The position numbers and the translations under genes are program-made. Below are positions 1 through 14,000 of a DNA stretch of 64,000 bases, piece after piece (positions within the stretch are counted from its first letter, which is position 1; every line of letters begins with the position of its first letter). Below the pieces are notes generated by a model. The model saw only the letters and a program-made list of their open reading frames with translations, made no database searches and had not been told where the DNA came from. The DNA is from Ascaris suum (taxonomy: Eukaryota; Nematoda; Chromadorea; Rhabditida; Ascarididae), in NCBI GenBank assembly GCA_013433145.1, contig CM024168.1, positions 1,550,001 to 1,614,000 of the forward strand. The letters are read 5' to 3'.

Positions 1-1801
1 TGGATTAAGGATGAATCAAGGACAATGATTAGAGTATAGCAAGAAAGGATTGTGAATGAATTTTTCATATTTCATTAGGACTGACCGACCGGCCCCATAA
101 ATGAACGTCTCATTTGTGAAGATGCTAAGCGTGAAATGTTTGAAACATAATAAGAAATTGCTTATGAATTTTCTTGCTTAGGCGATCGGTTAAAAGCTCC
201 TATCAGCGAGTTCGATGAGTGTACTCATTTCTAGAAACTTCTAAAGTGATGAGCGACCAGGCGGTTTTTTTAATGAGCAATATTAGGAAAAACGCCTATA
301 AAGAAAAATGCTTCAACCCGAAGACGAATTGCCCCTGAGGCTAGTGATTACCAGCGAAACAAACTGCCAATAAATTACCACTTCGCGTCCTTTTGACCGG
401 TACCTTACCAAACCGGCTAAACCGCTCCGTTTTCAAGGGAAACTTTAAAAATGCTGGACGATTCAGAATTAAACCGCTAGGTCTAGATCGGTAATGAGCT
501 GAAAATAACTTGCCTTTGGTTGAACCTTGTAATTGATAGTCGAAATTAACGCGGTTGTCCCATCTTGTTGACTCGAATTTTAGAGGCTGCCGGAGTGATC
601 ACATATTAAAGTTTACGCAAAAATTTTCATTCAAAGCATCATTTTTTTTTGCGAGAAAATTCCTCTGCATTTTCATGATATCATTAGCGTCGTTTGCACA
701 AATTTACTTCACCTGTTAAATGCACATTTAATACTCCTTAGAGAGGACTTGTACATGTGAGTTGGCTTGGAAACCATTTGTTCGAAAAATTTAAGTCTAT
801 GATCACAGCCTTTTTCTTCGATGAGAGTTGAAATAAAGGTCGATAGTGAGATCGAATAGAGATCGATATAAGCATAAACTTAACATTTTCACCTACGCAC
901 TTATTAAATGCATACTTCAGAGGTAGGGGAAAGCGATTGGGAAAAAAAAGTTTGGATGCCAATAGGGATGCCACAACTATGATAGAGTCGCCGATAAGCT
1001 GATGCAAGAATGAAATATCGTTCCAACTGCATTAGTGCATAAAATTTTCATGAAATAACCGTATTTTTCATAAGATGTGTTTAACTTTCATGATCTTGAC
1101 GATAGATTGAGTTTACCGAGATTACTTTGGAAGGCGTTAATCGCCTAAATAAAACGTTAAAAGTTATAAGGGCGCCAAATATAGGCAGCAATGTAGTAAT
1201 GTAAGTGGTATGGTGATATACATAATGTGGGTAATACAGGATCCTTTTATGCAAATCGCATAGAAATATGTCAGAAATTCCGCTGTAGTGCATTGAACGA
1301 TATGTGCTTTTTTTGCGAAATGTTTGAATGCATTTAAGAAAGTGACACTATGAAGAAACGCCATACAAGGACAAATACACTTACGACACGGATGAAGGAA
1401 GATTTCCCGTGGAAAAATGACGTCCTTGACATGAGAAATTTACAAAATTTTAGAATAACGTGAATACCTTTATGTGCCCAGATGAATGATGGAGCTGCAC
1501 CTCTCTTCCCTTATTGCTTTCATCTTCAAAAGCACTTTTATAGTGAGTTGTGAAATTTTACGCGCAGCAAATAATAGAATTCTCACAGAATTCATCGCCC
1601 GCACGAAATTGTCATCATGTGGAATATTGAGCTGACAATGTGATAGAGCAGTAAAATGATATGATATATAACGATGGGAGTCGATATGTGGGACAAGAAG
1701 TACGGTCCAACATGGAAGTATGGGAACAATATTGCACAGAAACAATCTAACAGAGGAGTAGTATAGCACCTATACGATATAGCACAGGAATAGTATAGCA
1801 C
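1..1801. other. gene-free AT-rich stretch
   Basis: I see no exon with splice signals or recognisable protein similarity here. The short open frames in this stretch are AT-rich and lack coding character. The stretch ends where duplicated block X begins. Confidence 0.5.
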
Positions 1802-2740
1802 AGGCATGATATAACACGGCAGCGGTATAGACTGTAGATTTGATGCATAAAATTCCACATTGTTTTTCGACGTTCGTATCACAAATTTCCGAATAGCAAA
1901 GATTTGTTAAGTGAGAAGATCATCGCTGATCATCGATCGATTTCAGTGGTATGTGGAAACTGAATTGTTTCGTAAGTATGCGAGCAAACTTTCGACTAAA
2001 GTTATTTGACCTTTCATTTGAAAGTCTCTTCGCTACTTTTAATTGATTCTTAACAACAGAAACTAGGTCATATTTTTACCGCACAGTTGTGGTAAGCAGA
2101 GATAATCGCAGTATATAAACGATGACTGATCGACTTCATTTCATTCTTGGCCGTGAGCGTTTTACCGAGATGTCGTCCGCGCACGTAGTACCGCTTAACT
2201 AACGTTACGATTGTGCAGTTTCGATGTATAATTTTTTATTTTAGCATACTTTTTTAAATATATATTTAAGTGTATTTTGCGATATTATTCAGCATACTGC
2301 ATTTAGATTTTTGATGTGTTTTTCAGTAATATGTTATTTCAACATACTGTATTATCTTTATAATAAGTTTTTAGCGAATAAAAAATTTTCTTCTTTACTA
2401 TTTGAGAGCAATATGGCAAACTGTATATGAAAACTAGTTGGGAGGGGGGGGGGTGGGTATTTCTATTTCTCCTTGTTACTTTTCAAATTATAATTCATAT
2501 TTCTTTTCAATTTTATTGCTCACTTGTACAGTTCTTTCCTCTTCCACATTAATTACCGTACAGGTTTGATGATGTTTTGCGAGTAATATTTGCTTATAGT
2601 TGCGTAGAGGCGATCCGATTGTAAGGTAGATGCGAAAACATTTGCGATAGTAACTTTGCGTTATCTGAAGTGAGGCCAAAGTATAAGTTTCGTCTTTTTT
2701 CCGGACGTTTTTTTCCGAGCAACTTTCGATTTCTTTTCCG
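1802..2740. repeat. duplicated block X, copy 1
   Basis: About 0.94 kb that recurs in direct orientation at 8761-9840 with high identity. Shared landmarks include a TATATAAA box (2112-2119) and an AATAAA (2377-2382) about 265 bases downstream, the same order and similar spacing as in the second copy. It contains no convincing open frame. The promoter-like and polyadenylation-like pair is what a solo LTR, or a short Pol II transcription unit, would show. I could not find TG...CA ends or a target-site duplication, so the element type is open. Confidence 0.75.
2112..2119 (+). promoter_or_regulatory. TATA-like box in block X copy 1
   Basis: TATATAAA, conserved at 9183-9190 in the second copy. It is followed in both copies by an AATAAA 265-290 bases later. 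Promoter function is inferred only from the motif and its conservation between copies. Confidence 0.25.
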
Positions 2741-4657
<1,917 letters not shown>

Positions 4658-5343
4658 GGTTTGTCCCAAATCCCACTGTGGTGTACGCGTTTGAATGCTA
4701 ACATATCACCGGAAGTTTGTATTTTATAGCACTTTTAAAGGAAATTCTTTCGTGAATTTTACGCAGAAATTTGGTTTTATGGATTATATGTTGGCATTAT
4801 CAATTGTTCAGCATTTTCCTAACCAATTGTTTCGGCCATATGATGAACAACCACAATTCTCTTACCTTACTCTCTATTTGTATTTTAATTGAATGACTTT
4901 TTTTGCAGCTATTTTCTGATAAGCTTGAAACTAGAAATTTGCTATTTATGTAGGTAGAGAGCTTCGTCATAGAAAAAGGTTGATTCAGAGACTTGAACTC
5001 TTATTTATGAATCGTTTTATGACATACGGTCAGAAATGTTCGTTTCAGATGCATAGCATTTCACGATATGAATGAGCCCATTAGTTTTTTTTTTTTTTTT
5101 TTTCAATGCAGCTGATCTTCTGCTAGTTATCTTGTACGTAGCAAGGCTTGTTGAAGTTCAGATTACAAACAAACTTCGAAATTTGTGGCAAGGAGGGATT
5201 GGAAGTGGTAGGGCAGAAGTGGATGGCGGTGAACACATGGGAAAAGGAACGATGGGCGCGAGGAAGGAGCAAAAGGAATAGGTGCTCAAGGTCACGCAAG
5301 GACGAGTGATGATGTCCTGCTCCCATATACGAGGGTTGGAGGC

Positions 5344-5835
5344 ATTTTCAATTACCTAACATTTAATGACTTGTTTGGTTCAATTTAAAGCATGGAAGTT
5401 CAGTCATGATGAGTAAGGATGTGTGACGAGGCGATTGAGTTGTTGCGACGCGGATCTCTCTTTCTGTTCACCTCAGGTCTGTAGGTGCTCCAACTCCACA
5501 AGGTTTAAGAGGATCTTTAGAGTATTTGAAGCCATTCTAACACTGATGCCTTAATTTCTTTTTTTTTTTGCAATTCGCAAACGTTTGCATAACTGATATA
5601 GGACACTTTAATAAAAAAAAAACTCCGAAGTATTATTTTCTTCCCTGTTACTCTTTAAAGCACCTTCTTATCTCTTTCGTAAGATGTGTGTTGTGTGAGA
5701 TAGACGCATAGCGAAAGTGTCAGAGAAAGAGAGTTCCGCGTCGTACCAAATCAATCGCCTCGTCACGCATCATGACTGAACTTTCATGTTTTAAATTGAA
5801 CTAAAGAAGTAATTAAATGTTCAGTAATTGAAAAT
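5344..5835. mobile_element. MITE-like element with about 120-bp terminal inverted repeats
   Basis: The left arm (5344-5466) is the reverse complement of the right arm (5721-5835) with roughly 85 percent identity by eye. The arms start ATTTTCAATTAC and end GTAATTGAAAAT. The left arm carries about 10 extra bases near 5411. The 254-base centre has no open frame. Long terminal inverted repeats around a short non-coding core are typical of non-autonomous DNA transposons. It sits about 120 bases upstream of the tRNA gene. No target-site duplication was confirmed. Confidence 0.7.
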
Positions 5836-5957
5836 AAGATTGAAGTAATATGGAGAAGAAAATGTAATACGGCTAGTTTGGGCGATGTGGAGTATCATTG
5901 ATCTTCATCAGTTTTATCACCAGCATATAGAGACTTGCTCTGACACGCAGCAACACT

Positions 5958-6039
5958 GCAGCGATGTCCGAGTGGTTAAGGAGTTTGACTCGAAATCAAA
6001 TGGGCTCTGCCCGCGTAGGTTCGAATCCTGCTCGCTGCG
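5958..6039 (+). tRNA. tRNA-Ser (anticodon CGA)
   Basis: Decodes UCG serine codons. The acceptor stem GCAGCGA pairs with TCGCTGC, with discriminator G at 6039. The D-arm carries the A-box (TGGTTAAGGAG). The anticodon stem TTTGA/TCAAA holds loop CTCGAAA with CGA at 5991-5993. A long variable arm (GGGC-TCT-GCCC) marks a class II serine tRNA. The T-arm contains the B-box GGTTCGAATCC. There is no intron. A run of five T follows at 6044-6048 as a Pol III terminator. All stems pair, so it looks functional. Confidence 0.96.
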
Positions 6040-6043
6040 CGAG

Positions 6044-6048
6044 TTTTT
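6044..6048 (+). terminator. Pol III T-run terminator of tRNA-Ser
   Basis: Five consecutive T begin five bases after the tRNA 3' end, the usual eukaryotic RNA polymerase III stop. Confidence 0.7.
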
Positions 6049-7607
6049 CCCACTTTAATGGTGCAAATGCCAATGATGGCAGATCTACTACGACGGGAAA
6101 TGATTCCGTTGAGGAGCGAAAACGTAGATTCATTGTGCCCCTCCCAAATGAGCATGTCTGAGGCACATGTTGGCTTATAGTTGCATTGCAATAGCTTTAT
6201 AATACATACTGGTCTTTTCTGTTTCTTATTGCTTTCTAGTTTTTTTTTTTTTTTTTTTTTTTGTAGAGGAGTTCTCTATTCCCCTTATGTGAGATGGAAG
6301 CGAGAATTGAGTTATTTCTGATTGAGCGTTCTTTCTTCTCGGTTAACGGATATGTTTGATGATAGATTCTAGTGGAGCGTAGTATTTTTGAAGCATAGAT
6401 AACTTTTCAGCCTGTTCCTTTTTCCGTCTATGATCCTAGACATTCCTCGATATATGCGCTCATCTTTTTGTTGCTTTCTCCATTAAGAAAAATTCATCAC
6501 AGTTATTTTTATTTCATCGATATTGAAATTTTTTATTTCATTCTTTATTATTGTTGTAGTTAAAAAGTAATTTTTATTAGTCTATATAGGAGTGAATGAT
6601 AGAATTAGACCGCCATTGTCGACGAAAGTCAGTTCTCTGTCCATTGCTTTTCATTTATTGGTTCTTTTGTTTTTAAGTTTTGTGTTTTGAGTTTTTAAGT
6701 TTTTTTTTTAAGTTTTCGATTCCCTGTATTGGGTGGTTTCGATCCCTTTTTTTTCATTGTTTTTAAGGATGAAATCCATTTTTTTTTTTGGAGAAGTTAT
6801 TTTTTTCAAATACCGAAGCCTTAAAATAAACGATTTTCATCATAGTTTTCTTTTTCAACCTAATATATTCAGTAAATTTGCATGTTGTGTCTATATGACC
6901 AATGAGTTTGTCTTCTTTTCCGTTTTCCACACTTATGTTTAGGGGCTATCGTTGAGATATAACTCAACAGTGCCGAAGTAATGAATAGAAAATTAAGCTG
7001 TAAATTGTTGATAATATAAACGATAAATGGCGCTAATAAAAATTTGCATATGAGAAGGATGGGGAAAAGAATATTAGCCGAGAAAAGAATGCGCTTAATT
7101 GAAATGACTGGTTTTGTTTTAAGAGAATTTTACAGCTGTTTTGATGAAGAGAGATTTTTTTAAATATAGTATTATCGATAAAAACCTATTTTCATTGGTC
7201 ACTTATTAGGAAATTAGTAATACTGTAGCGTCCACTAGCGGTCACTCAAGCAAACATCGTTTCACTCTGACAACAGTTAAGGTTTGTTGCATGATTTGAA
7301 TAGATTTTTAGATATGTATTGTAAGATTAATTATCATTCACTAATGATTAATAATAATAAATATAAAAATAATAGTAAGTCGTATTAATAATAAATGATA
7401 TAAAAGATTTTCTTATCGAACAAATTATTTATGGTGGTCATTTTTATCGTTGCACAACTATGGACGTTACGAGTTCGCAACGACTAAGTTGTTAAGTATA
7501 GAGATGGAATTGAAATAATCGCAAAGGAAAATTATTTCCTTATGGAAGTACATTTTGTTGAAATAATCGCTTCCGGATGTTGATGGCATGTCGATATCCA
7601 TTCGATG
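6049..7607. other. gene-free AT-rich stretch
   Basis: Contains long T runs (for example 6240-6262) and no recognisable exon. Short open frames here are T-rich and hydrophobic by composition only. Confidence 0.45.
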
Positions 7608-8191
7608 ATTTGAATAATGATGTGCAATGTTTTGTCTTTAAATAGATGAAATTTTAAAGAAAATAACTCAAAATGAGGTTAAAAATTTTTTATATAGGCT
7701 CATTTTTTCCAGGTTTTTTTCAAACACAACTTTCAGATGCAAAATAAAGTTCTCTCGGAAACTGAAAAAATTGGAATAAGTTTGACATAAGTTTGGCTTA
7801 TTTTGTCTTTTTAGGCAGATTCTTTCTTTTTTCTCCAGGAAAGTTCAGTTCACTGTAATATCATCGATTGTTTGGACTTTCGGAACGATTGGGAAGGGGG
7901 GGGGGGGAGACAGAGAGAAAAGTAGAGAAGAGAGAGTGAAAGAAGCAGGGCGATAACTGTAGAAAATCATTCACTAAATTTTCTTACTCAATTGTGGAAA
8001 TAATAAGTATAAAATATTCATTGCAATATTCATTACTTCTATTATTGAATTCAATACTTTATTCAAAAAATGATTAAATGTAAAATTTGAGTAAAAATTA
8101 TTTGAATTCTCCGTAAAATTTAATCATTTGGCGTGTTTAAATTGCATCCCTTATATGATGCGCTTCATTCACAAATATGAATGATTGAGCA
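7608..8191. repeat. duplicated block Y, copy 1
   Basis: About 584 bases that recur in the same orientation at 9845-10428 with very high identity, including a poly-G run followed by a GAGA-rich tract near 7900. Non-coding. Confidence 0.8.
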
Positions 8192-8760
8192 AATATACAC
8201 ATAGCCTCGCTAATGATAGGTTTTTTTTTGATGGCGTTAGTCTAGTTGCTATGCTCGTTAAAGCATCGTTCTTTTTTAAAAAAGAATTGTGCTAATCGAT
8301 TGTGTCGATTAAGTGGCGTATATTTCGATGGGATTTTTCGCCTAGTTTTTATACGATCTATTTCTCAGCTAAATAATTGGAATTGAGAGAGGGTTGGAAA
8401 TTGCGTTAGTTGGCTATCGCTAAATATTACAGGTGAAGCGATGGAGGTGAGAGGATTGGGATGCCGGCGCTTATCGTTTCCTCTTTGTCCTCACATTTCG
8501 ATCGGCAACGAATGTCTTATTTGTTGTAAAAGAATATATAATTTTTCGAGGTTTATAATAAAAGGAGGAAGAGAGGGGATAGGGAAAACGAAGGAGGCGG
8601 AGCAAGCGATAAAAGCTTTCATGCGTAAAGCGCAATCAGCATAGAGTTGAGCATCGAGCAATTCGCTTGTTAAGTTGACGTGTAAATAAAATAGGCGATT
8701 GTGCGATGAATCACTTCGAATTTGTCGCCTTCTTTAGTTGTTTTCTAAATTATTCCGTAT

Positions 8761-9840
8761 AGGCATGATATAACACGGCAGCGGTATAGACTGTAGATTT
8801 GATGCATAAAATTCCACATTGTTTTTCGACGTTCGTATGCAAATTTCCGAATAGCAAAGAATTGTTTAGTGAGAAGATCATCGCTGATCATCGATCGATT
8901 TCAGTGGTATATCGAAACTGAGTTGTTTCGTAAGTATGCGAGCCAACTTTCGTCTAAAGTTTTTTGTTCTTTCATTTGAAAGTCTCTTCGATACTTTTGA
9001 TCATCGATCGATTTCAGTGGTATATCGAAACTGAGTTGTTTCGTAAGTATGCGAGCAAACTTTCAACTAAAGTTATTTGATCTTTCATTTGAAAGTTTCT
9101 TCGACACTTTTAATTGATTCTTAACAGCAGAAAGTAGATCATATTTTTACCGCGCAATTGTTGTAAGCAGAGATAATCGCAGTATATAAACGATGAACTG
9201 AGCGACTTCATTTCATTCTTGCGGTGTGGCGTTTTACTTTGGGGTCGTGCGCGCTTGTACTGAGAGTTGCATTGGTGGTGTTTTACCGCCTAACTTACGT
9301 TACGATTGTGCGGTTTCGATGTGTAATTTTTTATTTTGGCATACTTTTTTAAATATATATTTAAGTGTATTTTGCGATATTATTCAGCATACTGCATTTA
9401 GATTTTTGATGTGTTTTTCAGTAATATGTTATTTTAACATACTGTATTATCTTCATAGAAAGTTTTGGTGAATAAAAAATTTTCTTCTTTACTATTTGAG
9501 AGCAATATGGCAAACTATATATGACAACTAGTTGGGACGGGGAAGGGGAGGGGTTGTGTATTTCTATTTCTCCTTGTTACTTTTCAAATTATAATTCATA
9601 TTTCTTTTCAATTTTATTGCCCACTTGTACAATTCTTTCCTCTTCCACATTAATTACCGTACAGTTTGATGATGTTTTGCGAGTAATATTTGCTTATAGT
9701 TTCGTAGAGGCGATCCGATTGTAAGGCAGATGCGAAAACATTTGCGATAGTAACCTTGCGTTATCTGAAGTGAGGCCAAAGTATAAGTTTCGTCTTTTTT
9801 CCGGACGTTTTTTTTCCAAGCAACTTTCAACTTTTTTCCG
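8761..9840. repeat. duplicated block X, copy 2
   Basis: Second copy of the block at 1802-2740. It is longer, mainly because it contains an internal 113-base tandem duplication (8886-9111) and a short extra segment after the TATA-like box (9183-9190). AATAAA is at 9471-9476. It abuts block Y copy 2 directly, so X and Y are adjacent here but separate in their other copies. Confidence 0.8.
8886..9111. repeat. 113-bp tandem duplication inside block X copy 2
   Basis: The segment starting GATCATCGATCGATTTCAG at 8886 starts again at 8999. The corresponding part of copy 1 (from about 1928) has only one unit, so the duplication arose after the two copies separated or was lost from copy 1. Confidence 0.85.
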
Positions 9841-9844
9841 ACGG

Positions 9845-10428
9845 TTTGAATAGTGGTGTGCAATGTTTTGTCTTTAAATAAATGAAATTTTAAATAAAAT
9901 AACTCAAAATGAGGTTAAAAATTTTTTATATAGGCTCATTTTTCCAGGTTTTTTTCAAACACAACTTTCAGATGCAAAATAAAGTTCTCTCGGAAACTGA
10001 AAAAATTGGAATAAGTTTGACATAAGTTTGGCTTATTTTGTCTTTTTAGGCAGATTCTTTCTTTTTTCTCCAGGAAAGTTCAGTTCACTGTAATATCATC
10101 GATTGTTTGGACTTTCGGAACGATTGGGAAGGGGGGGGGGGGGAGACAGAGAGAAATGTAGAGAGAGAGAGAGTGAAAGAAGCAGGGCGACAACTGTAGA
10201 AAATTATTCATTAAATTTTCTTACTCAGTTATGAAAATAATAAGTATAAAATATTCATTGCAATATTCATTAATTCTATTATTGAATTCAATACTTTATT
10301 CAAAAAATGATTGAATGTAAAATTTGAGTAAAAATTATTTGAATTCTCCGTAAAATTTAATCATTTGGCGTGATTAAATTGCATCCCTTATATGATGCGC
10401 TTCATTCACGAATATGAAAGACTGAGCA
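9845..10428. repeat. duplicated block Y, copy 2
   Basis: Direct-orientation copy of 7608-8191. It lies immediately after block X copy 2 and ends where similarity stops near 10428, about 550 bases before the ABC transporter start codon. Confidence 0.8.
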
Positions 10429-10954
10429 TTTCCAAAACAGATGTCTGTTTTAAATGCTAATGCGTTTTTCCGCGTGATTAATTATCTGTACTAGGTGGTC
10501 TTGATATAATTTTTATTTGATCCTATGCAATTGCTTGAATAGAAATTATCAAATATTTTTTGCTTAATATGAGAATTCTCGACGCTGCGGATGCATTATA
10601 CACTATTGTATGGGTTGTATTCCCACCATATTTACGCATGGAGTTATTTTTATTAATTGAGGATAGCGATGCTGATTTTTGTTATTGATTTCAGTTAATT
10701 CTGATCATTTAATTAAAGCACGTGCACGACTATAGATAGCGCTATCTATTCTTAAAGATTCGACAAGAGAAAGCGTGAGCGGCTGTTGAAAGTATGGCCA
10801 TGTTTCATTTTGTTTTGCATAGTTCATTGAATAGATAAATATTAGTTTGCTCATATTAGATAGGTAGGTTTTAATAGCTGTCTCGCCACCTTGGCTTATG
10901 CTCAACTACATTTTATGCATTTATCGATGAAGGTTTATGATAATTAAGTTGTAA

Positions 10955-10964
10955 TTTTTTTCAG
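10955..10964 (+). promoter_or_regulatory. probable SL trans-splice acceptor of the ABCA gene
   Basis: A TTTTTTTCAG acceptor lies 13 bases before the ATG at 10978. A strong nematode acceptor with no upstream coding exon, this close to the start, is the usual layout of a spliced-leader acceptor. A 5'-UTR cis-intron would look the same. Confidence 0.5.
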
Positions 10965-10977
10965 GCATTGTTTCTAA

Positions 10978-11046
10978 ATGATCTCAGTATGGAGGCAGTT
11001 AAGGCTGCTTCTGTGGAAGGGCGCAATGATCAGAAAACGACAGAAG
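10978..11046 (+). CDS. ABCA transporter exon 1 (N-terminus)
   Basis: 23 codons from ATG, reading [15 protein letters not shown] and then a basic stretch, ending in phase 0 before GTAATT. ABCA proteins start with such a W-K/R-rich cytoplasmic tail just before the first membrane helix. Confidence 0.8.
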
Positions 11047-14000
11047 GTAATTTCTTTTAATTTCATGAGTCTTCGTACTTTTTTTTCGAGAGTTTATTTT
11101 ATTTCCTTTCTAGATCATAAGGATGTTTTATTTATTTCACGGCCTAGATGAATCAACACATAAGCTGCTCTAGATTTTTATCAAATTCCCCATCCCCCTT
11201 CCCTTTATTTGTTCCCGCTTTTTAATAATTGGGAAGTTTATTCAAAGCTTAATCAAATTAAGCGTCCATTATGTCGCCCAGGATTGGATGCCTGTCAGCA
11301 GTGACGTATCTACGATTATATGTGTGTATGTGTATGTCTGTGGCTGTAGGACTTGTCGTAGATTTTACAATGATATTGGCATCCGGAATTTTTATTGAAA
11401 ACTCCAATGGCATCCGGAATTTCAGGTTTACAGGAACGGTTTTCATAGGAACCGTTTGTTTTGATACATTAGACCGGATCCATATCGTTGATAGTAGACA
11501 TCTCCCTTTATATTTAATTATCATAAAGTTGCACAAAAATTTTTCGTCATGATATGAGCGAACATTTTTAGTTGCAATACCCTCTTCTGTTTATATTTAT
11601 TAATGTTAGCAGTGCATTTGAGAAATTATTTTCAGGTTTGGCTGGTACTCGAATTAATTATTCCAGTGACATTATTTGCTATATTGGTTATAGTACGTAC
11701 AAGGAATTTTGATGTTTCCTACCCACTTTGTGAGTTTTGCACCTTTTTTGCATTAAAAAGGTGCATTAAGTTGCATTAAGTCTTAGAAAATTCCATCACG
11801 TTTTTGCAGTAATTTCTGCAATATCATTATATGATTTTTTTTTTTTTTGCAACAATTACTGTAATATGCAATAAATCTCGTTTACATATAGACTGAAGTG
11901 ATTGAGCAAATTTCACTCAAGATTTGCGATAAATTTTCGAACCTATAATAACAATTAAAAACTTTAGAAGATTTTTACGAAAGAAAAAGAGAGATATTTT
12001 GATGGTTTTTAGAGAAAAATTGGAAAGGTTTTGAAGAGAATTTATTATTGGAAATTTTCCAAAATGCGAAATTTTCATCGGCTGTAGTACTAAAGTTTTT
12101 TTTATATTGTTTGTTTCCTGTGGTTTATAGCAGTTTCAAATTTTCGGCACAAACTAAGGATTTTTTTAATCGGGAAAAATTCCTTTGAAAATGCCGGAGA
12201 ATGCCTATATATGTAAATTTGTTTCTATTCAAATAGAGCAACAAATATCAACGATGTCTGTCTAGAAGAATTTCATTAAAAATGACTAACGCTAAAGCTG
12301 ATGAGAATTTCGAATTTTGGGAAGATTTGCAGCAAATTTTTCTTCAGAACGATCGAGGCAAACTTTAGAGAAGTTACATATTTTAGGAGAGCACGGGAGC
12401 GTTATTATTTTCCAGATACTGTAAACGTTTGTGAGATGATCGCTGTAGATGGTGATATTGTGGAGCTGCTAAAAATGCACACTATCAAAGTCCATTTCCC
12501 TTGCTTTTCACCTCATGCCTTATAAGTGTTGAGTTTGATCTTCGATCGACCAATAATTTATTGATTAGTGATTTCACTGTGTTATTTTCGGCAATAATAT
12601 TGATTAAAGGACTCGATACTGTAGTATACAGTAGTTTGAGAAATTACTGTAAATGTAGAGGTCTCTTTTCTGTTTTTTTTTTGGGGGGGGAGGGGGGGGA
12701 GAGGAGGGTACCAAAGCAAAGATCGATTCCATACCGTTCTGCAGGATGGATTTTTTCCTGTAAGAGAAATTTCTTTACCTTTACAAACTGCGATTAAAGC
12801 TTGCTGACACTGTCGTAACTACTTTTGTCTTGGATGATATCACACCTAAGGTTCAAGTTGTTGGTAATAGCCACCTGGTGGGGCAACTCTGCCAGTATGA
12901 GGCCTGAGAGGAAGAGGTTTTAGAGCATTAGGTGGGAATTTATTGCACAGGTGACTCGGGATGTGTCCATAATAGACAGAAAGATTGGATCAAATAATAT
13001 ATGAAAATTTATGTCTCATAATCTGTCAATTCTCTTTGGTTTTTCAATTAAGAGCACTACGGGAACAAACTATGTGTGAGGACTGATGTGTTTTAAGGTC
13101 ATTATGACGCTAGAGCATTCCCTTCGGCAGGGATTCTACCATTCGCGCAAGGTTTTTTATGCTCTTTTATGAATCCGTGCTATTCAACACCAACGACAGC
13201 AGGTGATACCAACTTTACTAATACAAACGCTACTCAGCAGTCATTGTAAGTGCTTTATTAATGTTTTTTATGCTCAGTAATAAGGTTGCTAATTATTACG
13301 AGCTTGATCCTATTTTATTTCCGCTTGGGCCGCTAATTTCGAACAAAATTAGCAGCGAGGTGACATGGATCCTGGCCGGATGGTGTCATTGAGATTGCAT
13401 CGGAACGGGTTTTCAATGTGGGAGTTGGAGTAGCAGCTGCTTTATTATGTAATTTTATATTTTATGGTAGCCTGAGTTTTTTATATTTTTTGTTGCATAC
13501 TTCTTTGCAATTTATGCTATTTTAAATTACGCATCAGATAGTGCGATAATAAAATTAATGATTGCTGTAAGTTACGTTTTGAGTGCTCTTGAGTGGTTTA
13601 GTTTTTTTTTTTTTCTAGAACTATTATTTAGAATTTGTTTTAGAAAGTCGATGTTTTTCCTTCGAAGAAAAAGTTATTTTTTAAGCAGAGCACAATTTTT
13701 CCTTAAGTTAGCCTTCAGTCAGGCTGTGTATAGTATACTACACCTATCAGGTTTCGATAAAGCTTATACTTCGCATATTTCTTTCTTTTTTTTTCGGTAA
13801 TTTGAGAGGGTGAGTAAAAGAGGAGGTGGGAAAGGGAGGAGGAAATTGGTAGGAGTGGAGAGGGGAGAGGAGAGAGAACCAAATCGATACTGGTTAGAAT
13901 GATGCAACTAGTAATGCGGTTGAAGGCTGTGAATGCGGTGGTTATCTCTAATCTGATTTCGATTGAATTCAGGAGGAACCCGTTGGTGAAAATTGAGGGA

